This document shows positions 8,216 to 16,155 of a stretch of DNA of 37,330 nt, piece by piece. How positions within the stretch are numbered: the first letter of the stretch is position 1; every line of letters starts with the position of its first letter. The stretch lies in assembly GCA_019510405.1 (NCBI GenBank), contig JAEKKK010000120.1:1-37330 (forward strand), written 5' to 3'. The notes below the pieces were generated by a model that saw only the letters and a list, made by a program, of their open reading frames with translations, made no database searches and was not told the origin of the DNA. Position numbers and translations under genes: made by a program. Origin of the DNA: Gemmatimonadota bacterium (lineage in GTDB: Bacteria; Gemmatimonadota; Gemmatimonadetes; Gemmatimonadales; Gemmatimonadaceae).

Positions 8216-8913
8216 CATCCTGGCTCACCCGCGTGCTCGGCCCCGCGCTTCCCGTGCTGCGTCGCTGGCGACGACCGGCGACGTTCGCCGAGCTGGACAC
8301 CGCGCCGCTGAGCAGCGAATGGGGCTTCGACCGCGGCACGCCGATCGACCGATACTACATCGAGCACTTCCTCGAGCGCCACGCCACCGACATCCGTGGG
8401 CGCGTGCTGGAGGTGAAGAGCTCCGATTACACGCGCCGCTTCGGGCGCGGCGTCGTGCGCGAAGAGGTGCTCGACATCAGCACGGACAACCCGCTCGCCA
8501 CGCTCGTCGCCGATCTCTCGAAGCCGGACCAGTTCCCGGAAGGTCAGTTCGACTGCTTCGTGCTCACGCAGACGATGCAGTTCATTTATGAGGTCCACGC
8601 CGTCGTGGAGAGTGTGCATCGCCTGCTCGCGCCGGGCGGCGTGCTGCTCGCGACCGTACCGTCGACGAGCCGCATCGCGCCTCGCTACGGCCCGACCACG
8701 GAGTTCTGGCGGTTCACGGCGGCGTCGTGCGCGCGGCTGTTCGGGGAGGTGTTCGGCGAGCGGAACGTCGAGGTGCGTACGCATGGCAACGTCCTCGCCG
8801 CCACGGCGTTCCTCTATGGCGCGACGGTGGAGGAGATCCCGCGCGAGAAGCTCGACGTGAACGATCCCTTCTTCCCGCTCATCATCAGCGTGCGCGCCAC
8901 CCGCACCGCGTAG
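8212..8913 (+). CDS. SAM-dependent methyltransferase-like protein
   Basis: A 233-residue class I methyltransferase-like protein of the type found in polysaccharide clusters. RGRVLEVKSSDYTRRFG (from about 62) occupies the motif I position, but the Gly-rich loop is degenerate. VLDISTDNPLATLVADL gives the acidic motif II region, FDCFVLTQTMQFIYEVH motif IV, and LLAPGGVLLATVPS the typical post-motif strand. Its ATG at 8212 overlaps the kinase stop (ATGA). It is the last gene of the rightward block and converges with the 8941 gene across a short GGGGTC palindrome. It may methylate the terminal sugar, perhaps working with the preceding kinase; this is inference. Confidence 0.75.
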   Translation: MTSWLTRVLGPALPVLRRWRRPATFAELDTAPLSSEWGFDRGTPIDRYYIEHFLERHATDIRGRVLEVKSSDYTRRFGRGVVREEVLDISTDNPLATLVADLSKPDQFPEGQFDCFVLTQTMQFIYEVHAVVESVHRLLAPGGVLLATVPSTSRIAPRYGPTTEFWRFTAASCARLFGEVFGERNVEVRTHGNVLAATAFLYGATVEEIPREKLDVNDPFFPLIISVRATRTA

Positions 8914-8916
8914 GTT

Positions 8917-8929
8917 GGGGTCAGACCCC
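8917..8929. terminator. GGGGTC-A-GACCCC palindrome at a convergent junction
   Basis: A perfect 6-bp dyad with a one-base centre lies within the 27 bases between a rightward stop (8913) and a leftward stop (8941). It contains the GGGGTCAGA module found at three other convergent junctions in this window. With such a tight centre it may act as a cruciform or protein site rather than an RNA hairpin. No T-tract follows. Confidence 0.5.
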
Positions 8930-8940
8930 GGAGCGCAGCG

Positions 8941-9837
8941 CTAGCGCCGCATTCCCTCGAGCGCGTTCCGCAACCGGTCGACGATCCCGAAGAGGCGCGG
9001 GTGACGCTCCCGGCGGAGGGCGGCACGCAGCGAGGCGCGTAAGACGCGATCGTCGCGCGCGGGCGAGGCAGCGATCTGCTCCTCCAGCCAGGTGAGATAT
9101 CGCAGTCTCGCGCGGCCGCCCTCGCCCGACTCTCGTGCCGTGGCGTAGGTCGACGTCGGACGTTGGCGATATCTGTCCCACTGCCGCGCGACGAACAGGA
9201 ACGACCCGACCAGCGAGAGCCGCGAGTAGAAGGCGACGTCGTCGTGCATCCCCGGAAACTCGTTCGCGAAGCCGCCGGCGCGTCGCACGGCATCGGACCG
9301 CATCACGATGCTGCACGTGCACGGCACGAGCAGCTCGCGCCGGAGCATCCCGCTCAGCAGCGCGCGCGGACCGAGGAGGCTGCCGTCGGCCGCGCCCGAT
9401 GGCGGTACCAGGTCGCGGTTGGCATCGGCGGGGGCGCCGGTCCAGCTGTACCAGAGCTCCGTCAGCCCATACAGCGCATCCGCCTCCGGATGCTCCCGCA
9501 GGATCGCCACCTGATCGGCGAGCTTGTTCGGGAGCCAGACGTCGTCCCCGTCGAGGAGGGCGATCAGCTCCCCGCGCGCATGGCGGAGGCCGAGATTGCG
9601 CGCCGCGCTGGAGCCCTGGGGCGTCGGCCCGTCGTGGACGAGATGCCGGATGCGCGCCGCATCGCCCTGCGCGTACGCGCGGGCGATGTCGCTGCTGCCG
9701 TCGGTCGAGCCGTCGTCGCAGAGGAGCAGCTCCCAGTTGGGATAAGTCTGCGCGCGGACACTCTCGATCGCCTCGGCGAGATACGGCGCGACGTCGAGGA
9801 ACGGGACGATCACCGACACGAGCGGTGTGGCACTCAT
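8941..9837 (-). CDS. Family 2 glycosyltransferase
   Basis: A 298-residue GT-A enzyme. LVSVIVPFLD at 6-15 and LLCDDGSTDGS at 38-48 form the nucleotide-binding part; ALLDGDDVW at 93-101 carries the DxD-type metal site. A later MHDDVAFYSRL string occupies the acceptor/catalytic-acid position. The C-terminal 70 residues are Arg-rich. Its start overlaps the stop of the upstream GT2 gene by 4 nt (ATGA), so the leftward block 12250-8941 is one translation-coupled unit. It is closest in style to enzymes of capsule and O-antigen clusters. Donor and acceptor are unknown. Confidence 0.9.
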   Translation of the reverse strand: MSATPLVSVIVPFLDVAPYLAEAIESVRAQTYPNWELLLCDDGSTDGSSDIARAYAQGDAARIRHLVHDGPTPQGSSAARNLGLRHARGELIALLDGDDVWLPNKLADQVAILREHPEADALYGLTELWYSWTGAPADANRDLVPPSGAADGSLLGPRALLSGMLRRELLVPCTCSIVMRSDAVRRAGGFANEFPGMHDDVAFYSRLSLVGSFLFVARQWDRYRQRPTSTYATARESGEGGRARLRYLTWLEEQIAASPARDDRVLRASLRAALRRERHPRLFGIVDRLRNALEGMRR

Positions 9838-10919
9838 GGCCGCTTCAACACCCGGGCCGTCAATCCAATCGCGGCGTCCACCGACTCGCGGCTGAGAAAG
9901 GCGCCCGGCGCGAGGGTGGCGACCGCGCGCAGCAGCTCCCCGCTCGCGCCACGCCGCTGCCCATCGCTGGCGGTGCGCGACGCCCAGAGGAGCTGGCGCG
10001 CGAGACGCTCGCGCACCTTGCGACGCTCCTGCCGCGCGACGTCGATCGGCACGCCGGCGTCGTGGACGAACGCCTCGTGCAGCCGCACGACCTCGGCGGC
10101 GTCGGCGAGCAGCTCGGCCTGACTGCGATCCCTCGGCCGGCTGATGAACATGCGGTAGAGGCGCTGCAGCCTCGTTGTGTGGTTCTCGCCATCACTGTCG
10201 GGCCATCCAAGCAGCCGCGCCGCGTACGCCGCCTGCATGCGGAGGCCTTCGCGCGCTCGCTCCCCGTACGTCGCGGTCATCGACCGCTCGTGCGCACGCA
10301 GGTGGAGCAGACTCTCGGGCACGTTGGCCACCTCGAGCCGCTCGGCGATGCGTCGCCAGAGATCGAAGTCCATCGAGTACGCGAGGCGCTCATCGTACGC
10401 CCCGACGCGCTCGGCGACGAGCGTCCGGCGCCACAGCACGGCGGAGTGCGCGAAGGGAGAGTACAGGCACATGTGCCAGCGCAGCTCCCAGTGCTCCGTC
10501 GGGAGCTTCACCAGCGCGCCCGGCGTGCCGTCAGCCGCCATCTCTCGGTACCAGCTTCCCAACAGCGCGACCCGCGGATTGGCATCCATGAACGCCACCT
10601 GCCGCGCGAGCCGCTGCGGCAGGGCGACGTCGTCGGCATCGAGCCGCGCGACGAGCTCGCCGCGCGCCGCGGCGAGCCCCACGTTGAGGCTCGGGGCGAG
10701 GCCGAGGTTGCGCTCGTTGGTGATCAGGCGAACGCGCCGATCGTCGCGCGCCCGTACGATCTCCGCGCTGCGGTCGGTGGACCCGTCGTCCACGACGATG
10801 AGCTCGAGGTCGCCGAGCTGTTGCCCCAGGATGCTGTCCACGGCGGCGCCGATGTACCGCTCGCCGTCGTGCACCGCCATCACGACGCTCACGCGCGGCG
10901 CGCGGGCGTCGTTGCTCAC
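9834..10919 (-). CDS. Family 2 glycosyltransferase
   Basis: A 361-residue GT-A enzyme. RVSVVMAVHDGERYIGAAVD begins at residue 9, ELIVVDDGSTDRS lies at 39-51, and the metal-binding ARLDADDVALP at 91-101. MDFDLWRRI provides the downstream acidic motif. The last 130 residues are helical and charged and carry no recognisable domain. Start and stop both overlap neighbouring genes by 4 nt, consistent with an operon read leftward from the GT4 gene. The DADD motif version is frequent in enzymes adding hexoses or rhamnose, but the sugar cannot be assigned. Confidence 0.9.
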   Translation of the reverse strand: MSNDARAPRVSVVMAVHDGERYIGAAVDSILGQQLGDLELIVVDDGSTDRSAEIVRARDDRRVRLITNERNLGLAPSLNVGLAAARGELVARLDADDVALPQRLARQVAFMDANPRVALLGSWYREMAADGTPGALVKLPTEHWELRWHMCLYSPFAHSAVLWRRTLVAERVGAYDERLAYSMDFDLWRRIAERLEVANVPESLLHLRAHERSMTATYGERAREGLRMQAAYAARLLGWPDSDGENHTTRLQRLYRMFISRPRDRSQAELLADAAEVVRLHEAFVHDAGVPIDVARQERRKVRERLARQLLWASRTASDGQRRGASGELLRAVATLAPGAFLSRESVDAAIGLTARVLKRP

Positions 10920-12250
10920 GGTGCAGGCCGGTGCGCGGCGGTCGGCGCGAGCTTGCGATAGAGTGCCTCGTACGCCGCGACCATCGCCTCGACGGAGAAC
11001 AGCCGTTCGGCCCGCGCCCGGTTCGCCTCGCCGAGCGCGAGGCGCCGCGGCCGATCGTCGAGCAGCGCCGCGGCGATCGCGCCGAGCCGCGCGCTGTCGC
11101 CCGATGGTGCGATCAGCGAGGTATCACCTACGATCTCGGGGATGGCGCCCACGTCGTAGCCGATCACGGGAAGCTTCATCCCCATCGCGAACGGCGTCAC
11201 CTGACCGAAGCTCTCCGTGTGCACCGGCGCGACGAACACGCTCATCTGCGCATACAGCGCCGGCAGCGTCTCGTACGCCGCGTATCCGGTGAAAGTGAAG
11301 GCGTCCTCGAGCCCCGCCGCGGCCACGCGGCCCTTGTGCGCGTCGAGCAGCACACCGCCGCCCACGATCAGCGCCCGTGTGCCGGGCCGCCGGCGGATCG
11401 CCTCGATGAACGGGTCGATCGACTGCTCGTTCAGCTTGTCGCGTCCGAGGCGGTACACCATCCCGAGCACGTCGTCCGCCGGCTGGGCGCCGGGCGCAGG
11501 CGCGAACATCGCGAGGTCCGAGCCGGGATAGATCGTGACGTGCCGGCCGTCCCGCCGTCCGAACACTTCACGCACGTAGTCGCTGACGTGCGCGTAGCAG
11601 GCCACGGCGTCGCTGACGAAGGGCTCCGTGGGAATGTTGATGTTCTCGATCGCGCGGATCCCCAACCGCTCCGCGGCGGCGAACCAGTGCCGATACCACT
11701 CCCAGTCGCGCGCGCCGTACTTGTCGCCGTGATGCCCCAGATAGTGGACGTGCAGCAGGTCGGGACGCTCACGGCGGAGCACGTCGAGCGCCGCGTCGAG
11801 CGTGAAGGCCGTGTGATGCGTCAGCGCGAAGCCGGTGTACGCCGGTGCGGGAGGCAGATCGCAGCTCACGACGCGCTGATCGTAGGCGTGCCCCAGCCCC
11901 TCGAGCAGGTCGACGACGAGCCGCGCCGAACCGCCGAGGTAGAAGTTCATGATGACGTGCAGCACGCGCGGGCGGGCGGTGCCCGACACGGGCACCGGCT
12001 TGACGACGTACGGGGGCGGCAGCGCGGCGGTGTTCGCGGGCACGTGTCCGCCGCGCACGCGTCGCGCGATTCCCCGCACCGTGGCCGACGCGCGATCCAC
12101 GATCTGCCTCGCGCCGCGTCGCAGGGTGTGCTCGAGCGACGCCTCGCGCGCCTTCGCCTCCGAGAGCTCGATGCGCAGCCGCTGGGCCTCGAGCCGCAGC
12201 CGATCGATCTCCGCTGCTGCCTCCTCCGGATTGCGTCCGTCGGGCGACAT
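10916..12250 (-). CDS. GT4-like glycosyltransferase with N-terminal coiled coil
   Basis: A 444-residue protein. Residues 8-45 are heptad-rich and charged and should form a coiled coil; 46-95 is a basic, Pro-rich linker. The GT-B core starts at RVLHVIMNFYLGGSARLVVD (95-114), with DLLHVHYLGHHGD (164-176), VSDYVREVF (222-230) and a donor-binding half containing MVYRLGRDKLNEQ and VAPVHTESFGQVTPFAMG (340-357). In the usual E-x7-E motif the first Glu (E346) is present, but the second position is Phe (F354). That Glu normally contacts the donor ribose, so nucleotide binding may be altered. It is the first glycosyltransferase gene of the leftward block. Confidence 0.82.
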   Translation of the reverse strand: MSPDGRNPEEAAAEIDRLRLEAQRLRIELSEAKAREASLEHTLRRGARQIVDRASATVRGIARRVRGGHVPANTAALPPPYVVKPVPVSGTARPRVLHVIMNFYLGGSARLVVDLLEGLGHAYDQRVVSCDLPPAPAYTGFALTHHTAFTLDAALDVLRRERPDLLHVHYLGHHGDKYGARDWEWYRHWFAAAERLGIRAIENINIPTEPFVSDAVACYAHVSDYVREVFGRRDGRHVTIYPGSDLAMFAPAPGAQPADDVLGMVYRLGRDKLNEQSIDPFIEAIRRRPGTRALIVGGGVLLDAHKGRVAAAGLEDAFTFTGYAAYETLPALYAQMSVFVAPVHTESFGQVTPFAMGMKLPVIGYDVGAIPEIVGDTSLIAPSGDSARLGAIAAALLDDRPRRLALGEANRARAERLFSVEAMVAAYEALYRKLAPTAAHRPAP

Positions 12251-12323
12251 CAGGCCGATGAGAGCGCGGTCATGCCCACCAAGTAGCCGGCCTCGCCGAG
12301 CGAGAGCAAGCCCCGCTCCGGCG

Positions 12324-13205
12324 TCAGCGGGCCCCCGTGCGCGGAGGAAGCTGCTGCAGCCATCGGATCACCGCGCTCTCGAGCGCGATCCGCCGGTCGG
12401 ACCACGAGTGATCCGTCGCCTCGTGCACGGTGGTGATGCGCTTGTCGCCGGCCGCGCGCAGGGCCGAAACGAGCGAGTCCGAGGCCGGCGCCAGCCCGTC
12501 ATCCGACGTCAGCACGAGCAGCGGCAACCGCGCGAGCCCGCTCACCGCGTGCGACCAGTTCCGAGCCTCGGCGCCGTTCCGCAGGTCGTCGCCGAAGCTC
12601 TGCGCCGTGCCGCCGGCGAGCGACTCCATGTTGTCCGCCATCATCGCCGTCGCCTGCTCGCGCGTGACCCCGCCTTCCGCGCCCATGTTCGCCGCCGAGA
12701 TGAGGATGGCACCGGCGAGCCCGCGGTCGCGCGCGGCGGTCAGTGCCGTCACCCAGCCGCCCATGCTGTGTCCCGCCAGCACGAGGCGCGTCGTGTCCAC
12801 CCCCAGCGCGAGCGAGTTCGCCGGTTCGCGCAGGAAGGCCAGCAGCGCGGACGCATCGGCGAGCGTGTTGTCGAAGCGGAAGACGCCCGGGCTGCCCCAC
12901 GAGCCGCGGTAGTTGATCGTCACCGCGTTCCACCCCGCGCGACGCACCGCTTGCAACAGGTCGATGTTCTTTTCGTTGCCCGGCAGCCCGTGCAGGAACA
13001 CGAGCGTCGGATGCACGCCGGCGCCCGGCGTGATCAGCGCGATGCCGTTGATCTTCACGCCACCCGACGGCACGTGGAGCACCTGCATGCGCGCCGGATG
13101 CTGCTTGTCGTGCGGCGGGTCCGTCCAGATCGCCTTCGGCGCGCCCTGTGCGGCGAGCGAGGTTCCGGTGACGAGCATCACGACGAGAGCGGCGGACAGG
13201 CGCAT
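12324..13205 (-). CDS. Secreted alpha/beta hydrolase
   Basis: A 293-residue esterase/lipase-like serine hydrolase. Residues 1-19 are a signal peptide ending SLAAQ, so it acts in the periplasm or outside. The oxyanion region is FLHGLPGN (70-77), the nucleophile elbow is GHSMGG with Ser147, the acid is Asp235 or Asp236 in LTSDDGLAP, and the catalytic His is H266 in ATDHSW. I start it at the ATG at 13205 because the signal peptide begins there; the frame is open further upstream, but those residues are not protein-like. It lies 73 nt upstream of the leftward glycosyltransferases and could remove acyl groups from the glycan, although an unrelated role is equally possible. Confidence 0.88.
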   Translation of the reverse strand: MRLSAALVVMLVTGTSLAAQGAPKAIWTDPPHDKQHPARMQVLHVPSGGVKINGIALITPGAGVHPTLVFLHGLPGNEKNIDLLQAVRRAGWNAVTINYRGSWGSPGVFRFDNTLADASALLAFLREPANSLALGVDTTRLVLAGHSMGGWVTALTAARDRGLAGAILISAANMGAEGGVTREQATAMMADNMESLAGGTAQSFGDDLRNGAEARNWSHAVSGLARLPLLVLTSDDGLAPASDSLVSALRAAGDKRITTVHEATDHSWSDRRIALESAVIRWLQQLPPRTGAR

Positions 13206-13308
13206 GAGAGTCGGTTCGATGGGAAGTTCGCGATATTGGCGTGCCATATGCGCATTCATTCTATCGGGCACCCTCCATTGCCCGCTACAACTGAAATCGG
13301 GACCGACC

Positions 13309-14712
13309 ATGCGCACGTTCCACTCGCGACGGGCACTCGATGCCGTGCTGGGTCTTGCCGTCGCTCTCGCCGGCGCGACCTTGGGCAGTCGCGCGGTTGC
13401 CCAGCCGATGCCCAGCGACGCCGAGATCCGCGCCATTCTCAAGACGCGGGTCGACAGCGGGCTCACAGGCGGGATCGTCGTCGGGGTGCTCCAGGACGGG
13501 CGGCGCAGGTTCGTCGCCTACGGCACGGCGGGACCGGGGCGCGCGCCCATCGACGAGCACACGATCTTCGAGATCGGCTCGATCTCCAAGACGTTCACCG
13601 GCGTGCTCCTCGCCGACGCCGTCGCGCGCGGCGAGGCGCGGGTGGACGAACCGGTGGCGGCGCTCCTGCCGGCCGGCACCAGCGTGCCTTCGCGCGGCGG
13701 GCAGGCGATCACCCTCGAGCAGCTCGCGACCCATACCTCGGGACTGCCGCGACTCCCGGAGAACATGTCGCCCGCATCGGCGCTGGATCCGTACGCCGAC
13801 TACGACGCGCGACATCTCTACGGATTCCTCGCCGAGTACAAGCTGACGCGCGCGCCGGGCGAGAGCGTCGAGTACTCCAACCTCGGCGGCGGACTGCTCG
13901 GCCATGCACTCACCCTGCGCGCGAAGGCGCCGGATTGGGCCGCGCTCGTGGCGCAGCGCATTACCACGCCGCTCGGCATGCGCGAGACGTACGTCACCGT
14001 GCCATCCGATGCACAATCGCGGCTCGCCGTCGGCCACGATGCCGCACTCGACTCCGTGCCGGCGTGGCACTTCGACGCCCTCGCCGGCGCGGGCGCGCTG
14101 CATTCCTCCGCGGCAGACATGCTCATCTGGCTCGCGGCGCAGCTCGACACCGTGAACGGTCCGCTCGCTCGCGCCGCTGCGATGGCGCGCCCCCCGCGCA
14201 CTCCCGCCAACGCCAGCGCGCGCATCGCGCTCGGCTGGATCGTCGGCGGATCGATCGCGCATCCCATCTGGTGGCACAACGGCGGCACCGGCGGCTTCCG
14301 CAGCTTCGCCGCGTTCGATCCCGCGCGCAACGCCGCCGTCATCGTGCTGAGCAACTCCAGCCAGACCGTGGACGACATCGGCGCGCACCTGTTCAACCCC
14401 GCGGTGCCGATCGTCATGCCGACGCGTCCGCCCCACACCATGGTCGCGCTCACGTCCAGGGCGCTCGATCGTGTGGTAGGGGCGTATCCGCTCACACCGG
14501 CGACGGTGCTCGCGGTCACGCGCGAGGGCGACTCGCTCTATGTGCAGGCGACCGGTCAGCCGAAGCTTCGGCTGGTCGCGCTGGCTGACAACCACTTCAT
14601 CGCGCTGGCGGCGAACGCCGAGCTCGTGTTCGACCTCAGCCAGCCCGGTGCGGCGCAGCACGTCACACTGCGGCAGAACGGAGCGATGGTGACCGCCCCG
14701 CGCCTCCCATAA
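13309..14712 (+). CDS. Secreted serine beta-lactamase/penicillin-binding-like hydrolase
   Basis: A 467-residue class C beta-lactamase-family protein with a signal peptide (1-32, ending SRAVAQP). The catalytic SxxK is S91-I-S-K94 in IGSISKTFTG, the second motif is Y189-S-N191, and the third is HNGGTGG at 323-329. The family includes esterases, D-aminopeptidases and amidases as well as beta-lactamases, so resistance should not be assumed. From about 395 a C-terminal domain resembles the DUF3471-type beta domain that often follows this fold. The ATG at 13309 was chosen for the signal peptide. It is divergent from the hydrolase gene, with 103 bases between the starts, and converges on the 14788 gene. 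Confidence 0.9.
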   Translation: MRTFHSRRALDAVLGLAVALAGATLGSRAVAQPMPSDAEIRAILKTRVDSGLTGGIVVGVLQDGRRRFVAYGTAGPGRAPIDEHTIFEIGSISKTFTGVLLADAVARGEARVDEPVAALLPAGTSVPSRGGQAITLEQLATHTSGLPRLPENMSPASALDPYADYDARHLYGFLAEYKLTRAPGESVEYSNLGGGLLGHALTLRAKAPDWAALVAQRITTPLGMRETYVTVPSDAQSRLAVGHDAALDSVPAWHFDALAGAGALHSSAADMLIWLAAQLDTVNGPLARAAAMARPPRTPANASARIALGWIVGGSIAHPIWWHNGGTGGFRSFAAFDPARNAAVIVLSNSSQTVDDIGAHLFNPAVPIVMPTRPPHTMVALTSRALDRVVGAYPLTPATVLAVTREGDSLYVQATGQPKLRLVALADNHFIALAANAELVFDLSQPGAAQHVTLRQNGAMVTAPRLP

Positions 14713-14720
14713 CCGAAAAT

Positions 14721-14780
14721 TGGGGTCAGAGTAAACGGGGTCAGAGTAGGTTGACTCTGACCCCGTTTACTCTGACCCCA
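14721..14780. terminator. Perfect 27-bp inverted repeat made of GGGGTCAGAGT modules
   Basis: The left arm 14721-14747 and right arm 14754-14780 are exact reverse complements with a 6-base loop (AGGTTG). Each arm holds the GGGGTCAGAGT module twice, separated by AAAC. It occupies almost the whole gap between a rightward stop (14712) and a leftward stop (14788). It would form a very stable hairpin in either RNA, so it may serve as a bidirectional terminator; it may equally be a REP-like element. No T-run follows. Confidence 0.85.
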
Positions 14781-14787
14781 GCCTGAC

Positions 14788-15261
14788 TCAGACTGAGAGC
14801 AATCGCGAGAAGAAGGAGCGATAGCGCTGCAGCGCCTGACGCAGGTCTTCCGTCGAGACGTCGCCGCCCCGGTCCCACTGCCCCTCGAGCTGATTCCGCT
14901 CGTTGGCGAACGTTTCGGCCAGCCGCTTGATCGCCTCGGCGACGAGCGAATCCGCCTGCTCCACCGCGTGGCGCGGCTCGTCGACGAAGCCCGCCTGGAT
15001 GTCCGTCCAGCGCGTACGCAGCTCGTTCACGACGTCGCCGGCGAGAAGCGGCGTCTCCCGCGCCATGCCGACATCCGCCTGCTGATTCGGTCGCGCGCGC
15101 TCCACCTCGCGGTCGTCGATCTTCCGGTCGAGATCCGCCGTGGATCCGCCGGCGCTCCGCTTCGCCGCGACCGCCAGATCCGCCGTCGACAGGTCGCGGC
15201 TCGGCGCGCCCGTACCCGACGCATCGTCGCGCGCGTCGCGAATGATCTGCTCGTCCGTCAT
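14788..15261 (-). CDS. Soluble paralogue of the membrane-anchored neighbour; function unknown
   Basis: A 157-residue hydrophilic protein. The C-terminal 90 residues repeat the core of the upstream gene product: RTRWTDIQAGFVDEPRHAV-ADSLV here against RWRTVQAKFVDDPKGAV-ADGLV there, and STEDLRQALQRYRSFFSRLL against TTEDLRQAMVYYRALFQDLL. The N-terminal 65 residues are charged and probably disordered (PNQQADVG, REVERARP). It has no signal peptide or membrane segment. The start overlaps the upstream stop by 4 nt, so the paralogues are co-translated. Proteins with this domain occur widely in Actinobacteria and other soil bacteria as uncharacterised proteins. Confidence 0.8.
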   Translation of the reverse strand: MTDEQIIRDARDDASGTGAPSRDLSTADLAVAAKRSAGGSTADLDRKIDDREVERARPNQQADVGMARETPLLAGDVVNELRTRWTDIQAGFVDEPRHAVEQADSLVAEAIKRLAETFANERNQLEGQWDRGGDVSTEDLRQALQRYRSFFSRLLSV

Positions 15262-15977
15262 CGTCTCACCTCCCGGTCGGCGCCGTTGGCGCCGCTGTTG
15301 ACGCGTTGAATGGGGATCTGCGTGGCTTCGTCGTCGGACTCGCGCACGTGCCCGTCGTCGTGGGCGCGCGCGCGCTCATCGGCACGCACCGCGGTGCGCT
15401 CGACCTCGCGCTCGCCGTTTTGCGCGGCGCGCTCGCCTGCCCGCTCGCGGTCCTCCAAGAGATCCTGGAACAGGGCGCGATAGTAGACCATCGCCTGGCG
15501 CAGGTCTTCCGTCGTCGCCTCACCGCGACGATGGCGCTGCGCGATGTCGCGCGCTGCACGGTAGTTGTCGACCACGCGCGGGTGATGCACCGACAGATCC
15601 GCCGCGCGCTGGTCGAAGTCGGCGACGGGATACCCGCGCGCCTTCAGCACGTCGGTGACGAGTCCGTCGGCATCGGTGACGGCACCCTTCGGGTCGTCGA
15701 CGAACTTCGCCTGCACCGTCCGCCAACGGGCCATGTAGTCATCGCGCTGCGACACGCTCAACGGCCGGATGTCGAACTGCTCGACGCGCTCCTGCCGCTT
15801 CACCAGCTCGGATTCCGCGCGGCGCTGATCCCCCATCTGCCGCACCGTGCGATCGTACTCCGGTCCGTACTGCTCACGCAGCGCTTCACTGCGCTTGCGC
15901 TGCCACACCAGCCAGCCCACCGCCGCGAGCACCACCACGGCGACGACTGCGAGGACGATCATCGTGCTCTGGGTCAT
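15258..15977 (-). CDS. Membrane-anchored protein of an uncharacterised family
   Basis: A 239-residue protein. Residues 5-26 form one transmembrane segment (MIVLAVVAVVVLAAVGWLVW) followed by KRKR-type positive residues, suggesting the C-terminal part is cytoplasmic. Residues 75-175 are a conserved helical domain: RWRTVQAKFVDDPKGAV, RGYPVADFDQRAADLSVHHP and YRAARDIAQRHRRGEATTED with DLRQAMVYYRALFQDLL. The last 60 residues are very charged and low in complexity. The start has a near-perfect Shine-Dalgarno (AAGGAGGA, six bases upstream). I recognise the family from genomes but know no assigned function. It is paired with a soluble paralogue downstream. Confidence 0.85.
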   Translation of the reverse strand: MTQSTMIVLAVVAVVVLAAVGWLVWQRKRSEALREQYGPEYDRTVRQMGDQRRAESELVKRQERVEQFDIRPLSVSQRDDYMARWRTVQAKFVDDPKGAVTDADGLVTDVLKARGYPVADFDQRAADLSVHHPRVVDNYRAARDIAQRHRRGEATTEDLRQAMVYYRALFQDLLEDRERAGERAAQNGEREVERTAVRADERARAHDDGHVRESDDEATQIPIQRVNSGANGADREVRR

Positions 15978-16113
15978 GATTCTCCTCCTTCCGCCGGCAC
16001 ACCCTTGTACCTGACGCGGCGGATCAGAGACGAGGCATCATGGGTGCCACATTCGTTGCGCGCCGAGATTACGCGCGGCACAGCTGAGCTTCATCACGAG
16101 CGAGCGCAGCGTT

Positions 16114-16151
16114 GTCGTGCCGAGCGAAGAAGCGAATCGAGGGATCTGCAC
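16114..16151 (-). repeat. Diverged copy of the GATCCCTCGACTCGCT dispersed repeat
   Basis: The sequence reads GTCGTGCCGAGCGAAG then CGAATCGAGGGATCTGCAC, matching 28743-28781 and the complement of 36357-36395 with several changes. It ends four bases before the stop of the 16156 gene. A partial second copy (ATCACGAGCGAGCGCAGC) lies just before it at 16093-16110. This is a dispersed intergenic repeat with no coding content. Confidence 0.75.
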
Positions 16152-16155
16152 CCGC

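Noticed and set aside
13285-14661. Leftward 458-codon frame antisense to the beta-lactamase-like gene
   Set aside because: No domain or signal peptide, and the + strand has SxxK, YSN and HNGGTGG motifs.
13309-14712. Antibiotic-resistance beta-lactamase
   Set aside because: The motifs place it in the broad serine hydrolase family that includes esterases and peptidases; nothing specifically supports beta-lactam hydrolysis.
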